From contig CM033744.1 in the NCBI GenBank assembly GCA_019671005.1, positions 3,190,208 through 3,254,207 of the forward strand: DNA of 64,000 bases. The letters run 5' to 3'. The translations under genes were made by a program, and so were the position numbers. Positions 42,575 through 53,180 of this stretch are shown here, piece by piece (position 1 is the stretch's first letter; every line of letters begins with the position of its first letter). Below the pieces are notes generated by a model. That model was not told where the DNA came from. It saw nothing but the letters and a program-made list of their open reading frames with translations, and did not search any database. Source of the DNA: Hibiscus mutabilis (Eukaryota; Streptophyta; Magnoliopsida; Malvales; Malvaceae).

Positions 42575-42910
42575 ATGGCGCGTTATTCTGCTACTATTTT
42601 CTTTCATGGAACCTACTTCTACACTTCTTTCAATGAGAAAATCACAAAAGATGATTTGTTGGAGTTGATTTCAACATGAGTTAGCGAGTGTATACGCTCC
42701 AAAATATCTTTCTTGCGTCTCAAAGTGCCAGTCAACGAGCCCGGTCCAGAAGAACACTATATGCTAACACTATACAATGAGAAAGATATGTGCAAGATGT
42801 TTCGGGCATACAAACGTGTCGGGGGAACGAACATCGAGCTCACTGTACAATTTGATGAAGGCTCTGGTTCATCAAACTGCTTCAACAGTCCCCAATTGTC
42901 AAGACAATGA
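42575..42910 (+). pseudogene. Small divergent MULE ORF, possible PB1-like protein (111 aa, one in-frame TGA)
   Basis: ATG at 42575 opens a frame that runs to TGA at 42908-42910. It starts MARYSATIFFHGTYFY and ends in a serine-rich tail. It is interrupted only by a TGA at 42677-42679 (between LISTx and VSECIRSKISFLRL). The pattern of two beta-strands, ITKDDLLELIS and IELTVQFDEGS resembles the PB1-like N-terminal module of MULE transposases, but here it is a separate short gene facing away from the transposase. The TGA may be a mutated Trp. Function is unknown; a role as an accessory element protein is only a guess. Confidence 0.45.
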
Positions 42911-44353
42911 ACTAAACTTAACATCTGATATAAGTACGGACTACGACGCCAGCGAATCTGATTCATTTTCCTAGATTTTAACTAAGCTTAGTAATTTCAT
43001 GTCGGTGTACTTATTTCAATTAACAAACTTGTAGTACGTTTCGTTAATATAATTTTCTACATCTAACCGATTTAAATTACTTACTTACGTTACATATTTT
43101 TCACATCATAAATAAAGTAGAAATCATCCTATTACATTTTCAAACAGTTAACAATCACAAACTTTAACAATCTTGTAGTACATTTTCACATGCTTTTTTT
43201 CACACGAGTAGATTATTATAGTGTGAACCACAGACATTCTACAAACATAGAAGATATGATTTGTTGCCGTGAAGTACAAAGTGTCTCTTTTTCTAGCTCA
43301 GAGGTTTATTGTACCCATGAAGTAGACATTGTCTCTTTTTCAAGCTCAGAGGTCTATTGTACCCGTGAAGTACACAATGTCTCTTCTTCAAGCCTAGACC
43401 GGTATTTGAGGTTGATATCGGCTTACTTCCAGAACTGAATAGTCCAGTAGAGAACCGATGGTCTTCTTCAAGCTCAGAGGTCTGTTAGAGCCCAGTATTG
43501 CACTCATAAACACGCATACCATGGTAGGGGCTTTGACTCCGGATACAAGCGAGGGTCTTAACCTAGCCTCCAATATTAAAGCGTAAAAAAATATAACTCG
43601 CACCCTCGAACAAAAGGTTAAGATCTCTGCCTGCCATTCAAACAGACATCGGATTCCCATATATTGTGATTTGTTGTTGCCGTTCCTCGTGAAAAAAAAA
43701 ACCAAACAATCATCTCACCATAACTAGTAACCCACCAACATCTGCTCATCATATAAATGTAACTATAAATACCAACAAACCACAATATCCGGGAAATTCC
43801 TTTGTAAAAAAATTGCAGATACTTAGTTTGTTGCCATTAGTAGTTACAATAAATTCAAAAACTTTAATTTTTTTCATTAGACCGCGTAGAGAATGGTTCA
43901 CTGGAATGGTATTTATATTATGAAACTTGCGTTTGGTACAACGCGAATTTGGATCAGGATTCCTGACGTGTAAGAAAACTCACGCTTTTCAAGACGCGAA
44001 TTTATGACATATTCGCGTCTTACAAGACGTGAGTTTTAAGCGTCTTCCAGCAAGATTATTTCGAATATACAAATTTGTTCAAAAAAATTTAATGTACATA
44101 TCTCAAACACAAAATTATTTGAACAAAAATATATTTTTAATGTGAACTTTTAAAAACTTAAAATATATTTATTTCTACCCGGTCCCATTTGTTATCGACT
44201 CAATAAATAATTATTTGAACAGAAGTGATCGAAAAAAATTAAATGTGAAATATCTACCACGCAGAAATTAATGAGCACTATTAAAAACTCAAAATATAAT
44301 TATTAAGGTTAGATAAATATTTATATACAAACTACAACTCAAATTATTATATA
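42911..44353. other. MULE internal spacer
   Basis: AT-rich, between the small ORF and the end of the mobile-domain gene. It contains a 48-bp tandem repeat at about 43271-43412 and palindromes at 43923-43950, 43976-44003 and 44011-44037. No further gene was recognised. Confidence 0.6.
43271..43412 (+). repeat. 48-bp tandem repeat, three units
   Basis: Units start with GAAGTA at 43271, 43319 and 43367. On the plus strand they encode 16-residue repeats (EVQSVSFSSSEVYCT, EVDIVSFSSSEVYCT, EVHNVSSSS). The frame (43190-43438) has no other recognisable feature. Confidence 0.85.
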
Positions 44354-46472
44354 CTACTTAAAAAAGAAAAAAATTAAACTAATGGTGCCTATTTCCACTG
44401 GTACCACAACCCGGTGGACACCGAGGTCGATCGGGATTGCATCGACGAGAAAGAGGCTCAACTTGTTGCTCATCATCGTCGTCGTCATCATGTCCTCATT
44501 TTCGATTTCATCTCCAACCGTATCACTCGTTCCATCTGGCCCACTTCTGAAAAATAGGGACTGCGACAGTGTTTGTTGAATAAACCCATGCCCAAATTCG
44601 GTCGAAAGTGATTGAAACGGATAGAAAGGTACATAGCCTGGAGGAAGACTCGACGTGCCACTCATTATCGCCGAAAATGAATCGTAGGGGTTACTGACAA
44701 CAGGCGTGAAAAAAACTTCTGTTAGACTCGGTGGATGAAATGATGAGTGCATCGAGTGAGTAAAAGGTTGTGGTCGGATCGGCTAGGTGAACTGCAATGG
44801 TGTTGGTGCTGAGGAGGATGAAACATTTCTTATCTTCGACGATGAAGCAATGACAAAAGTTGTACGTGTTCCCCTCGTACGTTTAGTCCGCATGCGGTTG
44901 CGTTGCACACGCTCAATTACGACCGCCTGCTCCTCTTGAGTCAAAAGATTTGGCTTCCCATTCACCAAGTACCACAAAAATTAATCATGGCTGACCATCG
45001 TATCGAACAATACATAGTCACGAATGGGCTTCCATCGCGAAAGATCCATTTCTATCCACTGAGCAATCCAGTCTATATGCCTCACCGACCAATAAACCTA
45101 CCACGCAATATTATGCAAAAATTTTATTTTTCTTTATAAATATAAACTACATCCAAATTTATAAAACATTAAACCAATTAAATTTATTTTATCTCAAACT
45201 TCCCTTGTCGAGTGAGCCTATGTAATTTGTCAAAATTTGGGGGGGGGTTCAGAATTCTTTGGACGCAGTCGAACTACCGTAAGACGTGATCGCTCGGATG
45301 CCACTCAACTGTAGCGTAGAAGATGAGTGGTACCTTTGCCATCCAAGCACTTTTTGTCCCCTCTAAAAATTTCGGCAAACATTTATGGATACTTAGATTC
45401 GCGTACGATGTCCACAAAAACTGTACAATTTACAATTATAATTTAAATTGATAAACATTATGTTAAATATTTACATCAAATTCAATATTAAATTCAAACT
45501 CCAAATATTTACCTAATTTTCGGACTCAATCTCAATGTCTTGCTGATAGCCTTTAGACCTTTGGCCAAACCAACATAGCTTAAATTGCCGCTCCACCTAC
45601 AAAACAACCAACATTACTTTAATATTTTAAAAAATATCTATCAAAAAAATATTTACTTTCTTAAAAAATTACTTTTTTTGCTTACCTCCAGCATAGTAGA
45701 AAAAATAAGGACTCAGCACTCTCAGTTAAGGGGGTAAAAATGGCATTCTGAACCACGCCCAAGACTGCAGCAACAGAAGACAACCTCTAATGTCATGCTT
45801 CTCAGGATTTGTGGTCTTGCACAACTCTCTAAAGAGAAATGTCAGTACCGCCGATCCCTAGCTCAGTCTACCGGCATCATCAAAATCCTGCAAATGCCGC
45901 AACCACAACATGTGTACTTTATTGTGAGATTTGTCTGGCACCAATATCCCTCCAATTATTTGTAGAATATAAGCGCGAGCATATGCCTACAATAGGAAAA
46001 AATATATTAAAATATTGATATTTAATTATTTTATTAACATTCACAAAAAATAATATTCTTTACCATCGTCACTTCCTCGTTCGCGTTCTGCGGTAAATGG
46101 CTATAATTTTCCCGCAGCCACCGTAGAAACAATGCTACAATCCATCTTATCTAGCACAGCCTCTGGCAACTCAATACATAGGCTAGGCCAGTCACCATTG
46201 CTGTGACCGGTAATAGCCTCTCCATCTACCGGCAGACCGAGAATATATGACACGTCCTCCAAAGTTATCGTCGTCTCACCGCACGGAAGATGGAATGTGT
46301 GTTTCTATGACCTCCACCTCTCTACAAGGGCATTGATCAAATCAACATCCAACTTTGCACCTCCAATAATTTTGGGTACATGCAAAAATTCGGCCCGCGA
46401 AATATATTCTTCTAGACGCGTGTCGGGTCCATTCGTCATCCGAGTGATAAAGACTTCGAGACGACGTTCCAT
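44354..46472 (-). pseudogene. Plant mobile domain (MAIL/PMD-type) gene carried by the MULE
   Basis: Minus strand from ATG at 46472 (MERRLEVFITRMTNG). It contains the plant-mobile-domain phrases DLINALVERWRS, HTFHLPCGETTITLEDVSYI, LGLPVDGEAITGH, ARAYILQIIGGILVPDKSHN, LFRELCKTTNPEKHDIRGCL and LLQSWAWFRMPF. A C-terminal part with KVPLIFYATVEWHPSDHVLR follows, and a serine/proline-rich tail encoded at 44354-44977. Stops occur at 46305-46307 and at a Trp position near 45870, among others. Cellular PMD proteins (MAIN, MAIL1) are nuclear and needed for transposon silencing and genome stability; PMD genes are also known as cargo of MULEs and gypsy elements. The exons are only partly resolved. Confidence 0.75.
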
Positions 46473-47201
46473 CCTATCCTAAAAAAATTAAACATTCACA
46501 CCTTAATTTTCAATTTCAAACTACCGTATTATATTTTTTAAATACAACTAAATAAAAACTAAAAATATAAATTTAAAATAAATAAATAAATAAAACTTAC
46601 ATTTTTTTTGCCAAAAATCGAAGACGTATTTATGATCCAACCTTATAAGGGACCCCTCCATTATTTTAAACTCGAGATATTAACTGAAATATTATCACGA
46701 ATGTGAAAGGTTATAGAAGGAATTGAGAGAGAATTTTTGTTTGGTGTGATTTAACTTGTGGGGTAGGGGTTATTTATACTAGAATTCGCACCGGTTCAAA
46801 TGTAAGTTGAATGAAACTCGCGTTCTGTAGGACGTGAAGTTACTGACAATCCAGGAATTTGCGTTTCGTGCAACGCGAGTTCCTTGTAATTTCAACGTGA
46901 TCATTTATTTTCAACCGTTTTGTTTTTACTAGATAAATGCCCGACAATTCGTCTGATTATATCGTTGAACTCGCATCCTGATAGGCGCGAGTTCTTTTAC
47001 TGAATATTTAAATGACGCCAACGGATAAGACATGCCACATTAGACTGAATTCGCATCAGGCATAACGCGAGTTTAGAAAACGTGCTTGGCAAAACGCGAG
47101 TCCTGCCTATGTGTACCGAATAGGGGTATTTTCCAAATGTAGTTCAAAGGGGGCGGATATCATATTTTTATCCCAAAAGGGATTATTGAAACAATAAAGC
47201 C
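46473..47201. repeat. Right subterminal region and TIR of the MULE with palindrome cluster
   Basis: Holds about five palindromes at 46814-46840, 46857-46883, 46968-46994, 47048-47074 and a half at 47084-47107. They merge into the terminal inverted repeat (47077-47201). This region is also the likely promoter of the mobile-domain gene (minus). Confidence 0.75.
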
Positions 47202-47464
47202 AAGAAAAAGCATGTTACATTGCAGTCAAAGAAAAAAGATTGACAATTCTAAAAAGTGAGAAGCCTAGAGAGATGTAGTGATCTAAGGAGTATGCAACTA
47301 AAAATGGAAAGAGAGAGAGAGAGAGAAGTGGATATAAAAGAAAGCTTTTTCCTTGGACTTTGTGGATTTTATTTTACAGAGAAAAAGGTATTTTTGGTTA
47401 AGTTTGGAAAAGCTGAAATAAATTATACATCGCTGAACACTACTGACGCTGATTACTTCTAAAT
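47202..47464. other. Displaced leader of the kinase pseudogene (inferred)
   Basis: Beyond the MULE target duplication, the minus strand reads CTCTCTCTCTCTCTTTCC (about 47290-47307), a typical plant 5' UTR tract. Before the MULE insertion this lay about 900 bp upstream of the kinase start. Assignment as kinase leader or promoter is an inference. Confidence 0.35.
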
Positions 47465-48330
47465 ACTATTAATTTTTTTAATAAAAATTAAAATTCTAAT
47501 TTTCAAATTAAAACTCTAATTCTCAAATTAGAACCCTAACTCCATAATGGTATGCTATTTAATGAGTATCGATATTTGATGTGTACCAATACTAAAATAA
47601 CTCACTAAAAAATATTTTCAAAAAGCGTACCAATACTGAAATAACTCACTGAAAAATCTCAAGAACTAATAGAATTAGTATAGTTTTTAATTAATTTATT
47701 TGAACTCCAAAACCTTTCACTTTTGCATAGGTATAATAAAACTCTAAAGTCTTCTACTTTAGCATATCAATGTCATTTTCATTATAATCTTTTAATTATT
47801 TTCTATTCTTATCCAATGTACTTTCGTCAATAAAGTAGTCAATTGTCTTATCATAATTTATATGTTTGTCATCGTCAACATTACATTTAATTTGTTCTTC
47901 TTCGGTATAAGTTTCACAATCTGATTCACTGTTGTCATCTTCATCCTGATTATAACCATCTTCATCCTAATTATAACACTCCAACTCTGTATTTTCAATT
48001 TTGGTATCTTGATTATCAACCATTTTAATAATTTTGTAATTTAAAGAAAAAATAAAAAATATTATTATAATGGTGAATGACAAGAGGATCGAACTCGACG
48101 CACAATTCTAAAATTTTAAATTCTGAAAGTAAATAGAATTTAACACAAAATTCTAAAATTCCAACTTAAAGTGCCGGTACGATACCCTCGAGTACCAGTA
48201 CGCCCTTTAAAAAAAATTTCAATGAGTTATTTCAATACCGATATTCATTAAACAGCGTACCAGTACGAATTTAGAGTTTTAATTTGAGAATTAGGGTTTT
48301 TAATTTGGGAAATTTTGAAAATTAGGGTTT
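47465..48330. mobile_element. Inverted-repeat element with GTAC-type words in its arms
   Basis: 47465-47660 (CTAATTCTCAAATTAGAACC, ATTTAATGAGTATCGATATT, GAAATAACTCACTGAAAAAT) is mirrored by 48225-48330 in reverse complement. Both arms carry TACCAGTAC/TACCAATAC words, and 48175-48205 has CGGTACGATACCCTCGAGTA. The interior of about 550 bp is non-coding. A foldback transposon is likely; its ends are approximate. Confidence 0.5.
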
Positions 48331-49489
48331 GGATGGTGGTTAGGGTTTGGGAATTTGAGGATTAGGGTTGGGAATATTTCTGCCGGTGGTTATCAGGGGA
48401 TGTCAGAATTGGGCCACCTAGTCCACGACGAACGAACAACCGTGATGACTGACCAGTGACGGCAGTGACTGGCGACAACTCTAAATCAAACATAACGTCG
48501 GGGAACGGTGGCCAAGCTCAAACGGCGATCAGGCTACATCAGGATAGAGGCGCGGCGGTGACAATCTCGCTGATGGACAGTCTAGTAACAGCGGAATGGC
48601 AAGGAGGAGAAAAATATTTAGAGTTTGTTTATTTGGGGATTGACTATGGTTGGTCCAATTATTTAAAAATAAAAATTAAAAAATAGAATATATTACAAAT
48701 ATGAAAAATAATTTAATTCAAATTTTATTTTAAGCAATTATTAATTGTATGTTGAGTCATTGAGATTTTTAATCTTTACTAAAAATTTAATAGAGTTCAA
48801 CGTTAGGGGTGCTCAGCGGTGTGTAACGCTCGTCATAAAATTTTTCTTAATATTTTTACTTTTTATTTTATTGGATTTTAAGTTTTTTTTTGAAACCCAA
48901 TGTGTAAAAATACATTCTTGATGTATTTGATGATCCCACGCGCCTTATAAATGAAAGTTTTAATACACTTTTTTTTATTATAAGTGGTCACATTAGAAGA
49001 AAAAAAGAATGTTATTCATCCTAGGAAACTCGAATACTTAATACACTTTTCTTGATGTATTCAAGCGAGCGGTCGGATCCAATTCTTCTATCGCCTTTAA
49101 TCAATGTCTTAAGAGATTTTAAACTCTACTAATGGTATTGGTTTAATAATAAAATTATATTTTGAAAATTTTATGATAAGTTCGAATTTTATATTGTGTA
49201 ATTTTTGTATAAATACTCTTCAGATATATAATAACCTCAATTGGATGTTATAGAAAAATAAAAGATTAGGGGATTCAATTTTAAAATTGTGAATAAATTG
49301 AATTAAAAAGATTATTAAACCTTTATAACGCAGAATTCAGATTATCAATTAATGAGTCGAATACATATAGTGATTAAAAAACAATTTGGATGTGAATGAG
49401 CCCATGTTGCTTCTTGGGCTTCATTTACTAAATACTACTCGAACCATAAAAGGCTAGCCCAATTTCTGCGTTATGGAGAAAAGTTGTGC
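48331..49489. other. Intergenic region upstream of COX17, unusual GC-rich island
   Basis: 48361-48600 is clearly richer in GC than its surroundings (CCGGTGGTTATCAGGGG and CGGCAGTGACTGGCGACAAC words). It carries a 76-codon ORF at 48456-48686 that I do not recognise; it could be captured transposon cargo. The rest is AT-rich. Confidence 0.35.
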
Positions 49490-51066
49490 TTTTGTTGGTT
49501 CGTTCGATAAACCTCCAGAAAACCCAGCATCGACCACCAGTTGCCGGATCTGAACCTTCCCTGCTAAAAATTCAGCGTAAGTTTTCCTTACATTATTCAT
49601 ATATTTTGTTTGTTCGTGTATTGATTCCTTTTCCTTTCCTATCTATTTATTGATTCATAGAAGAAACATGTTACGTCTACATAGGAAACAACCGAAGAAG
49701 GAATAAAAAAGCAATCTTTTTTCGAGGCAAAAACTTGTATTGTAGCAATAAAGATTCATTTTTTATCATTTCCAAGCATTAATTTGATTGATTCTTGCTT
49801 TTATCTATCTGGGTTTTTGTTGCTCTGTTGAATTGTGACCGCTTTTCCTTTTCCTAATGAAAGTTGACTATGTTTTTGGACTAAATTCTAGGGAGAATTG
49901 TTTATTTTCTGTTCTGGGTATTTGTTGTTGATTTTTTTATTATTTTTGAATAAATGGAGATGAACGTATGGTACTGCTATTACTTGATGGCACTGTTTTG
50001 AAATTCTTAGATACAAAGAGGAAAACTTGCATTTAGTCTCGACTACTCATAAGGAATAATTTTGAGGTTGAGAGAAGAATTTTCTCTAGTTTGTTTGAGC
50101 TGGCCCTTTTGAATGGCAAGTTTTAGTTATCAAATTGAATTCGATTTGCTTTGGATTTGTTTCATTGCTGGACTTTTATGTTATTATTTATTAGTATTCG
50201 TGCTTGGTCAAATTGTATGATTGACTCTTGTACAACCTAGTGGCCTTTAGATACACTGGTTCAGAGAATTGGTTTCAGGTTCTTATATTTTGCTTTCGTC
50301 AAAAAACAGATCGAAACTTATGTTTTAAGCCTCTGTGATGTTATGATTTGTTTCCGGGAGTTTATTTTACATGTAATAGAGGTTCTTCCGAATTTTTTTT
50401 ATTAGAATCAAGAATGTTAGAGAAGGATAACTTGTTGAACGGACATGTATGTTAGAAAAATAACTATGATATGGCTATTGTTATTTTTGGATGGGCAGTT
50501 AATATGATATAGTCATAACTACGACTACATAAATTTTGAATCCAAGTAACCCAGTCAGTTATACTAGATAGGATATTGTTTTGTTAGGTGTGCATTTCCT
50601 CTCACAATATTGATTAATTGGACAGCATACAGTGTAAATTTGAAGATAGGCTTCATCATTCCTGTTATTAAGGCCAATGTTGATTTTCTTCGGCTTTATG
50701 GTGAAATTCCTTCATTTTCCTTGCTCATGAAGGCTGAAACTTTGATTCTGTTTTTGCTGATCGGTTCACTTGCTTCACTTCTCTGTATCTCTCACAGTAT
50801 CTAATAATCACTTACTACCGGGGAAGACGGGTGGACTGCCTACAGAAAATAGTTCTGCCTTAGCTTTTCCGGGCTTGCAGCTAAATCAGGAATCAGCAAA
50901 AACAACACCAGCTGCAGAATCAAAGCCAAAGAAGAAAATTTCTTGTGCTTGCCCCGAGACAAAGAAGCTCAGAGATAAATGTATCGTCGAGCACGGTGAA
51001 GAAGCTTGTGCAAAATGGATAGAGGCTCATCGTATATACCTCTGTGCAGAGGGCTTCAATGTTTGA
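49490..51066 (+). pseudogene. COX17: COX17 copper chaperone copy, start codon and key cysteines lost
   Basis: A leader exon at about 49490-49575 (donor AGC|GTAAGT) and a coding exon from 50798 (acceptor CTCACAG) enclose a 5' UTR intron of about 1.2 kb, the usual plant COX17 layout. The coding part, 50827-51066, reads xGGLPTENSS, then SKPKKKISCACPETKKLRDK and CIVEHGEEACAKW, ending AEGFNV (79 codons before the stop). The expected ATG is ACG at 50827-50829. The copper-binding Cys-Cys is Ser-Cys (TCT at 50941). The last Cys of the second CX9C is Tyr (51037-51039), with a new Cys two residues later. COX17 delivers copper to cytochrome oxidase assembly in the mitochondrial intermembrane space. This copy is probably a decayed paralogue. 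Initiation at the in-frame ATG at 50770 would need the intron to be retained. Confidence 0.72.
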
Positions 51067-51660
51067 GATTGACACAAAATTTATGGAATGAAAACATTTA
51101 CAAAACCATTTAGAAATATATGATCTGAAAAATCTAGGAAATAATGAAAAAAAAAATACATTTTCTTGGCTATTGGTGTTGGATTCATCCCAGTTATTTT
51201 TTCTTGTATTTTTCTATCATCTGAAACTGACTCAATACTTTTATTTGTAACTTATTCTGGTCATTATTTTGATAAACAACAATTGATTCCAAACAACTTA
51301 ATTGATAAAGAAAGCAACACTACATGGAGAACAGATTCTTGTCTTGTTTAAATCTTTGTCTGGTCTGATTCTGATAAAGAAAGCTACCATCTTTGAAAGC
51401 TTGAAAGGCTGTTTAATAATTTGTTTTTGGAGTTTCATCAAAGAAATATTATTAGAATCAAAAGAGAGATGTAAACTAATAATACTTCATTAAGCAGATG
51501 AGGCCATGGACATGGCCATTACATCACAGTAAGGAAACACAAACATGACAGACAGACAAGAAACATAAACTACAACAGAAGACAAATTATTCAAGCCGAA
51601 TTCATTATTTTCTTTAAGATCTTGCCATGATCTAGACCATGACCATTGTCCTATGTTTGC
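51067..51660. other. Convergent 3' flanks of COX17 and metallothionein
   Basis: 594 bp between the two stop codons, AT-rich; overlapping short ORFs (51166-51351, 51302-51493) have no recognisable content. Confidence 0.5.
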
Positions 51661-52240
51661 TTAATGGCCACATGTGCAGTTGGTGCAGCTGCAGTTAGCA
51701 CCGCATTTGCACTTGCCATCGTTCTCAGCTGGAGCATCCATCACAACAGTGTTGAGGTAGCTGCAAATAAACAACACAACACATTCAGATATAAGTAAAC
51801 CTGTAAACTTAAAACAGATATAGTATACAGATATCCAACTGTCAATCCGAGTTCGGATTACATAGCTATGGATGTATCATATTCTTGGTTACATATGTGA
51901 AATTTCTGTGTATTATTGATTTGCAGATGTTAGAGATTCAGAGTTCTTGAAAAGCAAAAGTATACCTCTTCTCAGTCTCGACGATGAAGGTGTTTCCCTT
52001 CTTTCTGTAGGCATAGAAAAAGCACCAAAGACCCTTTAGTTTTGGTACCTTGCAATTTTCGACATAAAATAAACAGGAAGAAACAATATAACATACACAT
52101 GTAACACAACACAACATGTTTAATACTCACTAAGATATGGTCACAATCAACACAACTCTAACAGCATCATGGATTAAATGGATCACTTACGTGCACTGGC
52201 TGCTGTCGGAGCAGTCGCAGTTGCCACACTTGTCAGACAT
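51661..52240 (-). CDS. MT3: Type 3 metallothionein
   Basis: Three exons on the minus strand: 52240-52191, 52004-51966 and 51760-51661. The introns are GT-AG, joining to 62 aa. The protein starts MSDKCGNCDCSDSSQC and ends CKCGANCSCTNCTCGH, with a cysteine-poor linker (KKGNTFIVETEKSYLN). The N-terminal four-Cys block and C-terminal six-Cys block are the plant type 3 metallothionein pattern. Length is normal for the family (about 60-67 aa). These cytosolic proteins bind Cu, Zn and Cd and are often highly expressed in fruit, leaves and fibre. No lesions are seen. A TATA box lies about 100 bp upstream of the start. Confidence 0.93.
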
Positions 52241-52338
52241 GGTGAATCTGGGAAGTTTTTGAACGTGAAAGCTTAAGGGTGTTTTTCTAGTTGTTGAGGT
52301 TTGCTTGCAATGTATTTGTTATGTTTCCTTGGAGATGT

Positions 52339-52348
52339 ATTTATAGAT
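52339..52348 (-). promoter_or_regulatory. TATA box of the metallothionein gene
   Basis: On the minus strand TCTATAAATA lies about 100 bp upstream of the ATG at 52240, a suitable distance for a leader of about 70 nt. Confidence 0.7.
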
Positions 52349-52829
52349 GGGGAAGTGCACTAAAATAGTGCAGACTGCAGAGGGAGGATACTTGTAATGT
52401 AAGGTCCACACATGCATTAGAGAAGCACACGCCTCTCGAGGGAAAAGTCTCTAGGAATCTTTATAATGGAGGTCTGGGCTCCTCTCCTCCTCTCATGTCC
52501 TTATCATTTCTAGGGATGGTAGAATTATCCGAAACGTTTTTATCCAAATATCTCATTTTTTTTATATTATTTATGCATTTAACAGCTTAAAAAATAATTT
52601 TAGATCTAACATCTTCCATAAGAACTCGTCTAGCTAGTATGACTAGTTTTTTGTAATTTTTATTTTTTAATGGAACTCGCGGCTGGTATGAGAGCTGAAA
52701 ATAAATACTTATAAAAAAGTAATTAAAAGAAATAAAAACACAAAAAAATCATCATACCAACCTGATTCGTAAATAATATTAAAAAACATGTTTATGTAAA
52801 AATGTCATTATCTCCTAATTAATTTTTTC
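52349..52829. other. Upstream region of the metallothionein gene
   Basis: The proximal part is mixed in composition (52370-52500) and probably promoter. Beyond 52510 it is AT-rich repeat-like DNA with a TAGGGATGGTAGAATTATCCG phrase similar to the ends of the dispersed repeat at 52830. Confidence 0.4.
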
Positions 52830-53180
52830 TCTTGAATTTTGGGTTCAAAAGGTGGGGCAAGTTTCGGTAAGGATTGAGTTGGGGTTGGGTCGGTTCGAGT
52901 TTATGGTGAAAATTTTTTGACCAACCTAATTCGGTATATTTTTAATTATATATATTTATCATATTTTATTTACTATATTTAATATTTTATTAATTTTTCC
53001 CAGGTCGAGACATGTTTAGCCAATGTTTTTGTTAAAATTTTTGGTTTGATCTGGTTATGCTTTTTTATGTTTAGTCAAGTTATATTGAATTCGAGACAAA
53101 GCAGGATTGAGTTAAGATTTTTAAATTTTAATTCGGAGTCGGGACGACCAAAAATACGCCCCGTCCTATTACCATCCCTA
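52830..53180. repeat. Dispersed repeat, copy 2
   Basis: Related to 13270-13615 along most of its length. It ends GCCCCGTCCTATTACCATCC and has no coding capacity. The two copies are in the same orientation about 39.5 kb apart. Confidence 0.5.

Larger units (their letters stand above)
38275..47201 (-). mobile_element. Large Mutator-like element (MULE), 8.9 kb, three gene regions
   Basis: It starts GGTTTTATTGTTTCAATAAT and ends with the reverse complement of GGCTTTATTGTTTCAATAAT. Inverted similarity extends about 125 bp (38275-38400 with 47077-47201). The flanks carry the 9-bp duplication AAGAAAAAG at 38266-38274 and 47202-47210. Inside are a MuDR-type transposase gene (-), a small divergent ORF (+) and a plant-mobile-domain gene (-), all with nonsense codons or frameshifts except short stretches. 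About 14 copies of an ACTCGCGTT-N5-7-AACGCGAGT palindrome sit near both ends and between the genes. The boundaries are secure. The element is probably no longer autonomous. Confidence 0.9.

Noticed and set aside
48456..48686. Host gene encoding a 76-aa protein
   Set aside because: No recognised motif, no exon context, repeats around it; kept only as a GC-rich island.
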